Of a DNA stretch of 64,000 bases, positions 22,313 through 33,972 are shown piece by piece. Made by a program: the position numbers and the translations under genes. Under the pieces are notes generated by a model that had not been told where the DNA came from, did not search any database, and saw only the letters and a list, made by a program, of their open reading frames with translations. This DNA is from Sipunculus nudus. Lineage: Eukaryota > Annelida > Sipuncula > Golfingiida > Sipunculidae. The stretch lies in assembly GCA_026874595.1 (NCBI GenBank), contig CM049307.1:3865579-3929578 (forward strand), given 5' to 3'. How positions within the stretch are numbered: the stretch's first letter is position 1; every line of letters starts with the position of its first letter.

Positions 22313-22961
22313 TTGTACTGTGTACTTTCAGATTAAATGCTAGTTTCTTACCTGTGCTCACGTTTCACTTGCATGCTTATCTCAAACACGCTCAGTCGGT
22401 GGTTATAATGTGTAATTACATTAGTTCTGTATCATTAACGGGTAACTAGTATAACTTGACAGGCTCTAAAAATCCTTAGTTATTGGGGACATACACTTAA
22501 CGGTTTTGCTTACCTGGATCCTGCAGCACGAGGTGAGTTGCACCACCCCCCCCCCCCCGTCTTTTGTCTAGAGGTAATACACTGCTGACACATTGCAAGG
22601 TATTCTCGTTTCGCTCGCCGTTTTTTCTCGGGTTCCTGTTCAGTAACCGTGTATACTAGCTTGATTCGGTTTATTACTGAGTATTGTCGTGATTGCGTTG
22701 TATTTAGGCTTCGTTCACACCCCGCGAGTTGTCTTCGGGATCATTCGTGCGTAGTGCGTAACAGGGTGGCGGCGTTGAAGGTTTAGGGACTTTATTTCGG
22801 ACCAGTCGTCCGTCGGTTTGTCGGTGTTGTGACACGGATGGTTTTGTGTTGAATAAAACTGTTAAGCTTGTGTCGCGGTGACACTCTGGTATAAATAGGG
22901 TGACTTGTGTTGCGGTTTCCGCGTTTGTAACCTATTGATTCGCGTGATTTTGGTAATCACT

Positions 22962-24060
22962 ATGGATCTGTTGAAAGATGCCATAGAATGCGGTAGAGCA
23001 TTAGGTTATATGGGAGATAAGCTACAGCAGTTTGCTCATGAGCAGGTCGCGTTAGCTAGAGAGCGTGAATCACAGGAACGGGACGCCCGCGCAAAGGAGC
23101 GTGAAGAAGCGGCTAAGTCTCGCGAACACGAGTTAGAGCTAGCGAAAGAGAGAGAGCGCGAGCGTGATCATGAGCTAGAGTTAGCGAGGATAGGGAATCG
23201 CGGTCGCCAGGATGCGGTAGGCGAAGCTGCTCGTGTCCAGTTTCAAAAGGTGAAGCTGCCTCCTTTTGATGAGTCAGTTGATAGGATCGACGCGTATCTC
23301 GATAGATTCGAGAGGCTGCCTACTAGCTAGGAATTTCCACGTGCGAAATGGGCGTTTCAGCTTAGCACCTTGTAGAAGGGTAAAGCCCTTAACATTTTTT
23401 TCTTTGTTGTCGGCGGAGAATGCGTCGTGTTATGATAGTTTAAAAGCAGCCCTTCTAAAAGGATTTCGAATGACAGAGGATGGGTATCGGCATTTATTTC
23501 GTTCGAGTTTACCAGGGAAAGGCGAGACGCCTAGTCAGTTTGCCGTCAAACTGAACGGTTTTCTTGATAACTGGATCAAGTTATCAGGCGTGGAAAAGAG
23601 CTTCGATGCTCTGAGAGATTTGATGCTTCGTGAGCAGTTCGTCAACTGCTGCAGTGAAGATTTATTAGTCTTCCTTAAAGAGAAGAAATGCAAGTCTGTT
23701 AATGACATGGCCGATTTGGCAGAGCGCTATACTGATGCACACGGGATGCATAGGTTTACACAGCGCAGAAATCATGCGAGTAAGACAAACTCAGCCCCGG
23801 TTCAGTCAAAACGGGACCAACCGCAGGGGTCACAGATCCGGAAGAACGGAACTCCTACGCGAAATCCGATGAGGTGTTTTAGATGTAATGAAGTTGGTCA
23901 CCGGATGGCCGAATGTCGGAAGCCTGTTGCGGAACAGTCTCGTAACACGGAACAGTCTCGTAAAACGGTAATGCATGCTATGACGCATGATATAAATGTC
24001 GCTGCGAATAAGGATCAACCGGTAGTTGAGAACGCTGATACAGACACCGGTTGTGCGGAA
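22962..24060 (+). pseudogene. gag: gag of element 1 (SCAN-like capsid, zinc knuckle), broken
   Basis: The start MDLLKDAIECG is followed by a highly charged RERE/KERE coiled region. The frame then reads to a TAG at 23328 where family context expects Trp, a second in-frame TAG near 23372, and a +1 shift in the T8 run at about 23395. After that the frame stays open. The capsid part holds FRMTEDGYRHLFR, then QFAVKLNGFLDNWI, LRDLMLREQFVNCC and LAERYTDAH, the pattern of the SCAN domain and the related Gmr1-type capsid C-terminal domain. A CCHC knuckle CFRCNEVGHRMAEC lies at about 23875-23918. As it stands no full-length Gag can be made without readthrough and frameshifting. Confidence 0.85.
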
Positions 24061-25404
24061 TCCCAGGAGCAGTTCATGGGAGGCGTTACGCGGATCGGCG
24101 ATGAACATGTGTTGCCGATTTCCCATGGGATCGTCAACGGTTGTCCCAATATTACTGCTCTGCGTGATACCGGGTGTACGTGCGTTGTCGTGCGTAAGGC
24201 TTTAGTGCCAGATAGTCAGTACACGGGTGGGCAAGTTAGCTGTCGGTTGGTGAACGGTGCACAGGAGACGTACCCAGTTAGTGTTGAGTGTCCATTTTTC
24301 TCCGGGAGGACCGAAGCCGTGGTGATAGATAATTTGACCTACGATGTAATCATAGGTAACGTGAGCGGTATCGCGGATAGCGTGGTGGGAGTAAAAGCTT
24401 GTCTGAATCCCTCCAACGAGGATGCTGTGCGTTCTCAGGTAGAAACACAATCGGCTCCGGAGATAACCGCAGTGGAGACAAGGGCGGCTAAACGTAGGCG
24501 TGAACAGAAGCCACGTGAATTAAAGGTCTCTGAAGCAGTGATAGACATTGGTCCGATTGAATTCGCACAAGCTCAGAGGAGCGATCCGATGTTGTCCACG
24601 TATTGGAAGGAAGCCGATGGCACAGGTTCAGGCCATAGCTCTTTCCATATTAGTAACGGATATCTTGTGCGGGACGTGTACAAGAAAGGCGTAGGAAAGG
24701 TGGGTACTCAGGTTGTTGTACCAACCGATCTGAGAAAACATGTCTTATCAGTGGGACACGAGTCCCTCATCTCTGGTCACCAGGGCATGGATCGCACGTA
24801 TGATCGGATACGTAGCCAGTTCTGGTGGAAGGGGATGTATAGAGACGTAGCCGAATTTTGCCGAACGTGCGACATATGTCAGCGGACTATCCCCAAAGGC
24901 AGAGTCGGAACCGTTCCTCTAGGAAAGATGCCTTTGATCCAGGAACCATTCTACCGTGTCGCCGCTGACCTGATCGGACCTATTCTTCCGGTTTCCGAGT
25001 CTAACAATCGGTATATTCTTACGATAATGGACTATGCTACTCGCTGGCCCGAAGCTGTGCCCCTACGGAACATAGATACCGTTACCGTAGCAGAGGCCCT
25101 GGTAGATATCTACTCAAGGGTAGGTGTACCGGCTGAAATTCTAACAGACATGGGAAGCCACTTCACTTCCGAACTTATGCAGGAAGTGGGTAGGCTATTG
25201 TCGGTTAAGCAATTGACCACCACCCCTTACCATCCGATGTGTAATGGGATGGTGGAGCGTTTTAATGGAACGCTCAAACTGATGTTAAAGCGCCTGTGTA
25301 GCGAGCGACCCAGGGACTGGGATCGTTACATTAATGCGGTACTGTTCGCGTACCGAGAGGTTCCTCAAGAGAGTACGGGATTCTCTCCCTTTGAACTACT
25401 CTAG
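24061..25404 (+). pseudogene. pol: protease and integrase region of element 1
   Basis: Continuous with the second half of gag. Aspartic protease signature ALRDTGCTCVVV has its active-site Asp codon at 24166. Integrase follows: zinc-binding HHCC segment (HESLISGHQG ... FCRTCDICQ, about 24758-24883) and DDE core with VAADLIGP, ILTDMGSHFT and MVERFNGTL, ending in STGFSPFELL. A TAG at 25402 sits where relatives have Tyr (FELLYGR), so integrase is cut before its C-terminal domain. The integrase comes before the reverse transcriptase. Confidence 0.88.
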
Positions 25405-25903
25405 GGACGGCCTATCAGGGGTCCTATTAAGATTTTGCGGGAACTGTGGACCAAAGAAGGAACAAACGCGGAAGTTAAGACGACGTATCAGTACGTGCTT
25501 GATTTAAAAGACAGGCTCTCAGATACTTGTGCGATCGCACGTGATGCGTTAGAGAAATCGGCGGGTCGGAATAAACGCCTGTACGACAGAGGCAAGCGAG
25601 TTAGGACTCTGGAAATCGGTGACCAGGTCCTGGTTCTGTTACCTACAGACCATAATAAGCTAATGGTCCAATGGAGAGGCCCATACCCCGTGGTAGGAAA
25701 GGTCGGTGACGTGACTATAGGGTTAAAGTGCGAGGCAAAACTAAGACGTACCACGTAAATCTCCTTAAACAGTATCACGCGAAGCCGGATACCCAGCACC
25801 TGTTAGCCTCTGTGTGCGCCGAACCCCTCATCGAGGAGGGATCCCCAGTGACGGAGTCTGAGAATCCGAAACGCGAATTGGTAGAGGCAGTTGCCACCGA
25901 ATG
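25405..25903 (+). pseudogene. pol: integrase C-terminal part and linker of element 1
   Basis: Continues in frame past the TAG as GRPIRGPIKIL ... LYDRGKRVRTLEIGDQVLVLLP ... MVQWRGPYPVVGK, the GPF/Y-type C-terminal module of gypsy integrases. A frameshift near 25715 moves the end (TYHVNLLKQYHAKP) into another frame, and a TGA at 25901 precedes the reverse transcriptase. No chromodomain is seen. Confidence 0.75.
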
Positions 25904-25913
25904 ATTCGAAACA

Positions 25914-27348
25914 ATGCCTTGCACCAAACAAACTCAGACGGTAAGTGATGTACACGTCAGTGATAGGCTCACTGACAAACAGTCCTCGGAAGTGCGTGAG
26001 ATCTTAGATCAGTATCACACTGTTTTCACGGACGTAGCGAAATGCACTGACATAGCGCAATGTGAAATTCACCTGACGTCTGAAGCGCCTGTTAAGACGA
26101 AACCGTACCCGATTCCGCAAGCCGCACGAGAGACGATGCGCCGCGAAATTAGTGACATGTTGGAACTCGGCATCATTGAAAGGTCGAATTCGAAACATGC
26201 AGCTCCATGTATCATGTTAACAAAGCCAGATGGGAAAATCCGGTTTGTCATTGACTTCCGCAAGATGAATAAATGTGTCATATTTGACCCGGAACCTATG
26301 CCAAACCCCGAGACGCTATTCTCAGATTTGGCCGGTAGCAATTATTTCACGAAAATTGACTTGACAAAGGGGTATTGGCAAATCCCGATATCCCCAGGTT
26401 CACGCGATAAGACGGCATTCGTAACACCGGACGGTCATTATCAGTTCCGTGTCCTTCCGTTTGGGTTAGTGACAGCTGGGGCCGTATTTACAAGAATGAT
26501 GCGGAAGGTCTTGGCAGGGGTCCCAAATGTGGTGTCCTACATTGATGACATCTTGGTTCATACCAAAACGTGGGAGGAACACCTACACGCGTTACAGACC
26601 GTTTTAGCTCGGTTAATGGAAGCCAAACTCGCGGCGAAACCTAGCAAAACCTTCGTAGGTTATTCGAACCTAGAATTTCTAGGACATCAGGTAGGAGCAG
26701 GATGCTTAGCCACCAATCCTGAGCTTCTAAAAAAAGATCCAGGGAACAGAAAGACCAGGTACTAAGAAGGCATTAAGAGCATTTCTGGGTCTGACGGGCT
26801 ACTATAGGCGATTTGTCCCAAACTATGCGGAAGTAGCCGCACCGCTAACTGACCTAACGCGTAAAGGGCAGCCCAACAGACTGGTCTGGGGAGACCCACA
26901 GGAAAACGCATATAGGGCGTTAAAACGCAGCCTGGCTAATCCCCCAATATTGATGCTGCCAGATTTTGATAAACCCTTCGTAGTGCGATGCGATGCGTCA
27001 GATGTAGGACTAGGCAGCATGTTACTTCAGGAGCATCAGGGACTCTTACATCCGGTCGCATATGCTAGCCGGAAGTTGTTGCCCAGAGAACAAAATTATT
27101 CGACAATCGAACGAGAATGCTTAGCAATAGTGTACTCAGTTCAAAAGTTTGATGTGTACCCAGCGGGCAGAAAATTTACTGTCCAGACCGACCATAAGCC
27201 CTTGAGCTGTATTGATACTTCAAAGTGTCATAACAAAAGAGTTCTTCGATGGGCTCTTGTGCTGCAAGAGTACAGGTTTGACATTGAGCCAGTCAAAGGT
27301 CAGCTGAACTGTGGTCCCGATTTTTTGAGTAGAGTTTCTGGTAGTTAA
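25914..27348 (+). pseudogene. pol: reverse transcriptase and RNase H of element 1, one frameshift
   Basis: Reverse transcriptase with KPDGKIRFVIDFRKMNK, FTKIDLTKGYWQIP, FRVLPFGLVTAGAVF and catalytic VVSYIDDILVHT (about 26530-26565), then LEFLGHQV. The frame shifts in an A6 run near 26730 and continues with ALRAFLGLTGYYRRFVPNYA and RNase H: VVRCDASDVGLGSML, the YSTIERECLAIV segment, and VQTDHKPL. It ends FLSRVSGS before TAA at 27346. All catalytic residues are visible; only the shift blocks a full product. Confidence 0.88.
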
Positions 27349-27429
27349 ACCTAGAATTTAGACCATAGTTCAACTTTGAGTTGCTTATTAGATAAAAACA
27401 TAATTACTGTGTAATTATGGTATTTATTT

Positions 27430-27442
27430 AAAGGAGGAAGTA
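27430..27442 (+). other. Polypurine tract of element 1
   Basis: AAAGGAGGAAGTA directly precedes the 3' LTR start TGTCACAG. It is the expected primer for plus-strand DNA synthesis. Confidence 0.8.
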
Positions 27443-28518
27443 TGTCACAGAAGGTCTGTGGCAGCCTCATGGCCTGTGGTGGCCTGAAGTATTTGTAGCG
27501 GAATTTAGTTTCAGTACACGATATCTCTGCCAGGAAGGTCGAGGTGATTTATTTTTACAGGGACACCTGGTTTTGAGAGCGTAGCCTTAAACCAATCAGG
27601 GAGGGTTATGACTGTGAAAGTTAATTTATATTCATGAGTTGCATGAATTAACTAGGTAACCCAGGAAGTAAGGTTTTTTTTCTGCTGAGTGGGGGAGAGT
27701 CGAGATTGCGGCCGAGGAGAGTCGTTCGAGAAAGGTTCCTTAGGCCATCTCATGTGTCGCACACCGTCGGATGGTTGAGATGTGTACCACGTACGTCGGT
27801 TCGTCTAGGTCCAGCTAAAAGCCAAGTTTGTGGGGAAGCTGGCAACGTACGTCCAAGTTCGGCTGTGAACGAACAGACCGGCGTGAGTATCTTAAGACGT
27901 GTCTACTGTATTCCCATGAAACGTTATGGTCGTCACGCATCGATGATCAAGACTTTATATGAGCTGTACTCGACAAACTCCTAAAACAGCTCGGTGTTGT
28001 GAGCGCTTACAGAAAGTAACCTGTGTGATGTGAACTTGTTTTATTTCTTCACCGGGGACTGCCCACTTGTGGTTGTACGCTATGCGGCGTATGGTGATTT
28101 TGTTATGTGACCAAGATGAACATTGGCGGCTTCTAGACGTTGCACCTGCGACGTCGGATCAAGGGATTTCTGGATTCCTGACCTACGGGACTCATTCACC
28201 TTCGGACTTTTACCATATTGTTTTACCGTGCTACACTTGTTAATGGATCCCAGTGTACGGGAATGTGTTTGCATTAATTTGTTACTGCAAAAGGGTTAAA
28301 TGCAGGTTAAAGATCTTAAGTGTAGGTGAGTCCACACATCTGTTATAACTGTTTATCTGTAAATGTCTCGTAATCAAAGTCTTAAATGTTTCACACTGCG
28401 TTTATGGGATTTTTGAGAGGCTGATTTGAGTGAATTTGAGTGAAGCAAGTCGAGAGCACGACCAACTGACGCCCGTACGAGTACAAATTAATCCCTTTAA
28501 AAGAACACAGGTCTGTCA
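27443..28518 (+). repeat. 3' LTR of Gmr1-type element 1
   Basis: Same length as the 5' LTR (1,076 bp). Differences that I can see are all transitions: for example GTGACAGC/GTGGCAGC near the start, TAATTAGG/TAACTAGG, TGTGTTCC/TGTATTCC, AAGGCTT/AAGACTT, TTTACCG/TTCACCG and GTGCAGG/GTGTAGG. Confidence 0.93.
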
Positions 28519-28952
28519 CTACCCCTTCTCTATTTCTTTTGTTGAAACAAAATGTTTTATGATAAATTAAAATCCTTGAGGAATCGTATTAAACCTTTGA
28601 CAACATTTAATATATTCACGTGAATGGTAAGCTATCAGCCATTGGCAGTGAGATCATTTTTATTAATAATAAATGCAAACAGGTGAATATACAGTATTAC
28701 TCCGTAGAAGGTGTAGAAATTATAATAAAATATAAAAACTAATTGAAACATCATTAAATGAAAAATTCCAAAACAGGTAATTCGGAACCACCTGAATAAT
28801 ACGAGAAACACACGCAAGCCATCCGAAAGCAATTCATAGTATTATAGTGACGGGTACAATCTTTAAGATTAACACCCCGTTTATTTGAATAGCACGCTTA
28901 AATGAATATAATCGCCTGACATTTAGGATATTCAATTTATGGGGACCGACTG

Positions 28953-29183
28953 TGCATTTCTATATTTGTAAATTTATAAAACATTGTACACTATAGTAGA
29001 CTATTTAAAACTAAAACAAAAGAGTAAACTAAACATTTCAAAGCAATATGAGCACTTGTGCTCATATTATCCAAACAGTGGGGTAATATGAGCACAATTT
29101 CAAAATAAAAGATTGGTCCTTATTTTGTTGAAAACATTTGAGGAACCAGTATTGTCGCAATATTGCCTTTCTATATTGCCTAT

Positions 29184-29235
<52 letters not shown>

Positions 29236-30145
29236 TATTCATATTGTGTATTTAATATTTATAAGCAAAGATTACATTATATAAGATAATAAACTCATTA
29301 AAGGTTACTGTTATGTGGATACTGTTAATTGTCTATGGTATATACACACCATCACTCCAGTAATTACTCTACCTCACATATAATCAGATAATGGCCTGGT
29401 GGTTTTTCTGTTAATCTGTTTATACAGCTGTTCATCGAATTAGATGGTATGGTGTGGCTGGCTGTGCACAACCAGACCAGTAGTGTTTTAGACCCTCTTG
29501 ATCGAATTCGGCCTACCACGAAAAAGTGGGAATTATTGTAAATAGTGGCGACACCAAACTAGTGATAAATGAACTAGGAGAAATCGAGACTACTAGTCCC
29601 ATTGAACCCAAATGAGGTGAACGTACAAAAAGCAGAGACCGACGTGGGTATGAGAGACATAAGTTCATTCTAACTGATTATCGCCTGAGGGAAACATGGC
29701 AATTACACGGCACGTCCGGTATCACTGATGTCAGCAATTACCCTAGCGCAGCAGGTACTAACAAAATAATGAAGTTGCGCAAGTTGTGATATAACAACAT
29801 GTATGAGCATAACATATGAAGGTTAAAAGAAATAAAATGGGGTAAAAAAATTACTCGTTATCACTTTAATGTTTCAGTTAATATTTAGCGAATATAGAAT
29901 ACCTCAGGCACCCTGGTTATCAGAACGTCCTAAAGAGGGCGATACATTTGATGGGGATAGAGAGGAAAAATGGGGTATAGTCTTTTTGGGGTTCATTTTA
30001 AATAATATAAGAGTTGTGATGTAACTTGTAACGTCTAAGTATCTGCCTGTTAGGTATGTCGTGTACTCGTCTGACGTCCGGTACTGTTCGATCTGGAAGA
30101 GACAGAGATATATGTGATTAGTATACATGACATTCAATGAACATA
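28953..30145. other. Unassigned DNA with palindromes and (TA)n
   Basis: No gene is recognised. It holds a perfect 11-bp inverted repeat AATATGAGCAC-TT-GTGCTCATATT at 29046-29069 with a further half-copy at 29085, a (TA)n tract at 29187-29232, and a weak minus-strand open frame (29904-30137) just downstream of the tRNA-like sequence that could be the body of a SINE. Confidence 0.4.
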
Positions 30146-30216
30146 TCCATGAGGAAGACTCGAACCAGCGACCGCCTGCAGAGAAGTCCTGAGCTCTACC
30201 ACTGAGCTATGAAGAC
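30146..30216 (-). repeat. tRNA-like sequence, probably SINE head or tRNA pseudogene
   Basis: The minus strand reads GTCTTCATAGCTCAGTGG, with box A (TAGCTCAGTGGTAGAGC) and, about 30 nt later, box B (GGTTCGAGTCT). The D arm GCTC/GAGC pairs, but the T stem (GCTGG with CTTCC), anticodon stem and acceptor pair poorly, so this is not a normal tRNA gene. A tRNA-derived SINE or pseudogene fits best. Confidence 0.5.
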
Positions 30217-30821
30217 TTGTTGAAAGTTCTTTGAAAATGGGGGTTTATAAGTTGAGACAAAAGATGTTTATGGGTGAATGAGTATGATCACGTGGGTTAG
30301 TCTCGTTGTGAGTGTTGGGGGGAAACCGCAGTTGTGATGACGTCATTTATAGTGGGCGAAAACCCTATACCAAATCGGCAGTTCATATGTGTGACATGGA
30401 AATGTGTAGTAGGCCGAGTATGAGAAGGTAGTAAATAGATATGAAAGTGAAAAAGAGAACAATATGATATAAAAAGAAATATAATGTAAATGAAAACGTA
30501 TAGAAATGTAGAATTAAATATTGCAAATGAATGACCTGATGTGGAAGATGGATATTTCGTAATAGAAAGGCCATAAATTGATATGAGGGAAGATAGCAAT
30601 ATTTCAGTCATGTCAATGTTAGTAATTATATATATATGTATGTATGATATATGAATATGAAAAATAAAATACATGACAATAAATAAAGTTAAGTTTTGTC
30701 TTATTGTGAAAATGATTGGTCAGAAGACGTTATGAGTGAAGTGACCATTACCGACGTGATATGGTACGAGTTCGTGAAAGTGAAATGCCTGGACAACTAC
30801 AGATCACTAAGGTAAACAAAT
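30217..30821. other. Upstream region of the Merlin transposase
   Basis: AT-rich DNA without a convincing gene. It probably holds the left end of the Merlin element; G-rich GGGGGGAAACC near 30319 is a possible terminus, but no matching inverted copy was confirmed. Confidence 0.3.
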
Positions 30822-31964
30822 GTGATCATGGCGTCCAGGCATGGAGGCAGCATTCGTGCTCGACTGGAAGAAATAATAGAGGAACAATCCGGTCAAATAT
30901 GGCGTCCGTCTAAACGATGCAGATACTACTACACTGGAGATGGGCAACCGGCTGTAAAGGAAAGAAAAACAGCTGTAAAGTCTACTCAAACTAGACTGAT
31001 AGCCAATAAAAGAATTCAAGATGCAGGTACAGAATGTTGTTACAGTGAGGGTAGCTACAGCCGTAAAGCAGACAAGAGTACTACATTACAGGACATTAAT
31101 TACAAGATATTAGTCAGAGAAATCTTAGTGTGCAAAGAAACCACCATGAACTTTCTCATGGAAAAGAAATTACTGAAAGATCATAGAATATGTCCAACAT
31201 GTCAGGAAAATATGAAGCTGGTAGCTGTTCCAACCTCGGACAGCAGCGATGGCTATGCTTGGAGATGCTCTCGACGCGTTCCGAGCAAGCACAACGTACG
31301 TGTGTCTATACGGCATGGAAGCTGGTTCAGTTTATCACGACTGACTCTGGAGGAAATCATGGAACTGACCTATTTGTGGTGTGGGGGAAATTCCAACAAA
31401 TATATTATGAAGGAAACAGGTTTCAGTGCAAACACCGTCGTAGATTGGGCTAGTTTTTGCCGGGAAGTACGTGAAGAAAGCTTATTTCGCGCATCCGCAA
31501 GTGGAAAACAAATTGGAGGACAAGACGTGATAGTAGAGATCGATGAGTCTAAATTTGCCAAACGGAAGTGTCATCGGGGTCATCAGGTGAAAGGGGGATG
31601 GGTGTTTGGCGGGAGAGAGAGAGAGGATAAGCGGAAGGTGTTCATGTTTGTGGTGAAAGATCGATCTGCAGATACGCTTATTCCTCTTATCCAGAAACAT
31701 ATAGCTGCTGGATCAGTAATCTATTCCGACTGCTGGAAGGCCTATTCTTCATTGAAAGACGTGGGATATACGCATGTGACAGTGAACCATAGCATGAATT
31801 TCAAAGACCCTGAGACAGGGTGCCATACGAACTGTATCGAGGGGACGTGGCAGAAGGTAAAACGAGGTGCAACTATGCCCAGATTTGGTGTAAAACAAAT
31901 ACATTTACAGGGTTATCTAAGCGTCTTTATGGCGCGAGAAACATGTGGACCAATCTTTGTTTGA
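30822..31964 (+). CDS. Merlin transposase (ISXO2/IS1016-like DDE), 380 aa, C-terminal frameshift
   Basis: DDE transposase of the Merlin superfamily of eukaryotic cut-and-paste transposons, related to bacterial IS1016/ISXO2. N-terminal basic region (about 1-100); zinc ribbon CPTC (124-127) with CSRR near 149; helix-turn-helix TGFSANTVVDW (199-209); catalytic core with D241 in VEIDES, then GHQVKGGWVFGGRERE, D303 in YSDCWKAY and E340 in CIEGTWQKVKRG, the family E motif. The frame runs past E340 but ends early: the expected C-terminal segment (a WREKH-type motif) is readable in another frame around 31930-32050, so one small indel has removed the normal end. Start is the first Met of the open frame; the Met at codon 3 is equally possible. 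Confidence 0.88.
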   Translation: MIMASRHGGSIRARLEEIIEEQSGQIWRPSKRCRYYYTGDGQPAVKERKTAVKSTQTRLIANKRIQDAGTECCYSEGSYSRKADKSTTLQDINYKILVREILVCKETTMNFLMEKKLLKDHRICPTCQENMKLVAVPTSDSSDGYAWRCSRRVPSKHNVRVSIRHGSWFSLSRLTLEEIMELTYLWCGGNSNKYIMKETGFSANTVVDWASFCREVREESLFRASASGKQIGGQDVIVEIDESKFAKRKCHRGHQVKGGWVFGGREREDKRKVFMFVVKDRSADTLIPLIQKHIAAGSVIYSDCWKAYSSLKDVGYTHVTVNHSMNFKDPETGCHTNCIEGTWQKVKRGATMPRFGVKQIHLQGYLSVFMARETCGPIFV

Positions 31965-32149
31965 ACAGTTCTTGTCAGATTCTGCCGCAATATATAATGG
32001 GCAATGCGGTAGAGATGGCTGCCCTTTTTGTTGATGAATATGAAGAACAGTAGTTAAGTGTAGATAAGAAGAGTTAATTAAGGTAAGTGTAGTAATGTGT
32101 GATGAAAAAATGAGAGAATAATATATGTGAGAGGGAATGAAGAAAGTGT

Positions 32150-32345
32150 AAAAACGATGGGGGGAGACCCCCCAACCCCCCCCCCCCCCGATAATATGTT
32201 GTATGATAATAATGATTCAGAAATTATGAGTAATAATTGGGGGGAGACCCCCCCCCCCCCCGGTAATATGTAGTATAATAATAATGAATGAGAAATAATG
32301 AGGAATAATTGGATGGAGAGGGCCGAACCCCCCCCCCCCCCCCCG
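32150..32345. repeat. Three tandem copies of a GGAGACCCCC repeat
   Basis: Units of ~85 bp contain GGGGGGAGACCCCCC (self-complementary) with C runs of 9 to 17 bases, then GGTAATATGTAGTATAATAA. Downstream, 32345-32530 looks like a short former coding stretch (EERSELQRDSEWMRMCDM in one frame, closed by stops), not identified. Confidence 0.75.
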
Positions 32346-32530
32346 TTTGGAAGGACTAGATGAATTACAGATCAATGAATGAGTAGGAAAAGATCGTAGA
32401 GAAATGGCAGAGGAACGAAGTGAACTGCAGCGAGATAGTGAATGGATGAGAATGTGTGACATGGTGATTCCTGATGACGTAATGGGGAAAGCTGGGGAAG
32501 CCTATGGCAACATGGCGGCGTTGGTTTAGG

Positions 32531-33972
32531 AAAGACGGAGGGGGAAAAATACAGGGTAGAAATGATGGGAAAAATGAGAAGGAATGGACATATAGACAGT
32601 GATTAGTGACGGTATGTGTTACAAAACACATACATCTCTTGCAATAGACATGATGGGCCAGGGATGTTGGTCGGTTTAGGTGCTTGAGGTATTCTTTACT
32701 CGTACCTGATATTGTCTATTCATAATTAAGATATAAATGACGGTGGTCCACCTTTGAGCCCTGTCGTCCTCTGATGGATCTGTTGGACGGACGGCGATGG
32801 GGTCCAGAGATGGACTAAGATGACAGAATCCCAGACTTGTAAAATTGTGATCCTTTTATCTTTATAATTTTATGATGATGGAAACTGTGGACACTTTCCT
32901 GATCTGCGAACGTCTTGGTTATTAATGCATGGATGCAGATTGAAATGTATTTTACAACTGATTGCTGCAGCTAACAGTAATACTCTTAGATATGTGCATA
33001 TGTATGTATATATAAAGCTAAGTATATCAGTATGGGGAGTATATATCGGTAAATACTGGTACTGTTTGTATTTTCACAAGATACTGCACTGAGCTCTTTT
33101 TATATTCACTTGAATTGCCTTATTAAATTAGCTTAAGAGGGTTGCTGAAGAATTGTTATTTTGGTGTATTTTCTTGGACAATAGGCCTACATAATAAGGA
33201 TTGTGAGGTACTTGAGGTTAGCAGGGCTTCTTTATATTGAGTGCCGTAATTTATTTGTAGGTTTCATAAGTAAATTTACACATATTATGAATCTTAATTT
33301 ATATAACTTTCTAATTCTTTAATCTGAGCCACCGTATGAACTGTGATAAGGCTTAGGAATGGGCATATCAGTATAATACATGGAGACAGTAATTCTGTAT
33401 TGGACATGGGAAAGGATATGTGATGTATGGGTTATTATAGGCAGGTTTGTTGTTGTATAGGTAGATACAGGGCTGTTAAGATTTAAATAACATGATTAAG
33501 ATTGTTAAATCACGGTTAAATAATCATAAAAATCAACTTTTTTATTTAAAGTTACTTCACCAGCTGTGATACAATTATTACTGTATTATGGATTATATTA
33601 TACTAAAATATTACTACCTAAAGCTGATCTGTGACAAAAGTTTAATACTAATCTGAAGTTGTTTGTTGTAAGCATTGCATTACCACAGTCTAGGATACAT
33701 ACGTTAAAATTAACATTGCCTTTATTTTTAATTTTGCAGCCAGTTTCCTTCCATCTGTGTTATTAAGCAGATATACTGATCTGGTACTCTGTTCATTCTC
33801 ATGCTGCACTGATGATATGCATTTCCTATTCAATACATATACACTGCAGTTAATACATGGGTATAATTTATTGAAGATATGCTGAATTATTTTTACTTTT
33901 TCTAATTTATAGTATAATGACTGAGCAGTGTTGCATAAATAAGTAATGTTGTATGAGGTAAACATTACACAC
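32531..33972. other. Unassigned AT-rich DNA
   Basis: No coding region, RNA gene or known repeat is recognised between the Merlin region and the solo LTR. Confidence 0.4.

Larger units (their letters stand above)
21195..28518 (+). mobile_element. Gmr1-type Ty3/gypsy LTR retrotransposon, 7.3 kb
   Basis: Complete element: 1,076-bp LTRs, primer binding site, gag, protease, integrase, reverse transcriptase, RNase H, polypurine tract, 3' LTR. Integrase lies before reverse transcriptase, the Ty1/copia-like order that defines the Gmr1-like group of Ty3/gypsy. The LTRs align without indels and differ at about six positions that I can see, so insertion was recent, yet the internal frames carry stops and frameshifts. 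No obvious 5-bp target duplication: CACGA is at the left and CTACC at the right. Confidence 0.93.
20273..28952. mobile_element. Putative pogo/Tigger-like DNA transposon interrupted by an LTR element
   Basis: The left end CAGTCAGTCCTGCTTAATTG, preceded by TA, pairs with the right end, which reads CAGTCGGTCCCCATAAATTG on the minus strand. The bases shared are those typical of Tigger/pogo termini (CAGTC...). Without the LTR retrotransposon (21195-28518) about 1.36 kb remains. The two remnants share related segments around ACCTTTGACA...ATTCACGTGA (21120-21150 and 28590-28630; a third near 20880), consistent with one older repeat split by the insertion. No transposase domain is readable. Evidence is the ends only; the right flank is TG rather than TA. 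Confidence 0.45.

Noticed and set aside
32470-32500. CTGATGACG...GAAAGC as a hammerhead core
   Set aside because: Flanks cannot form stems I or III.
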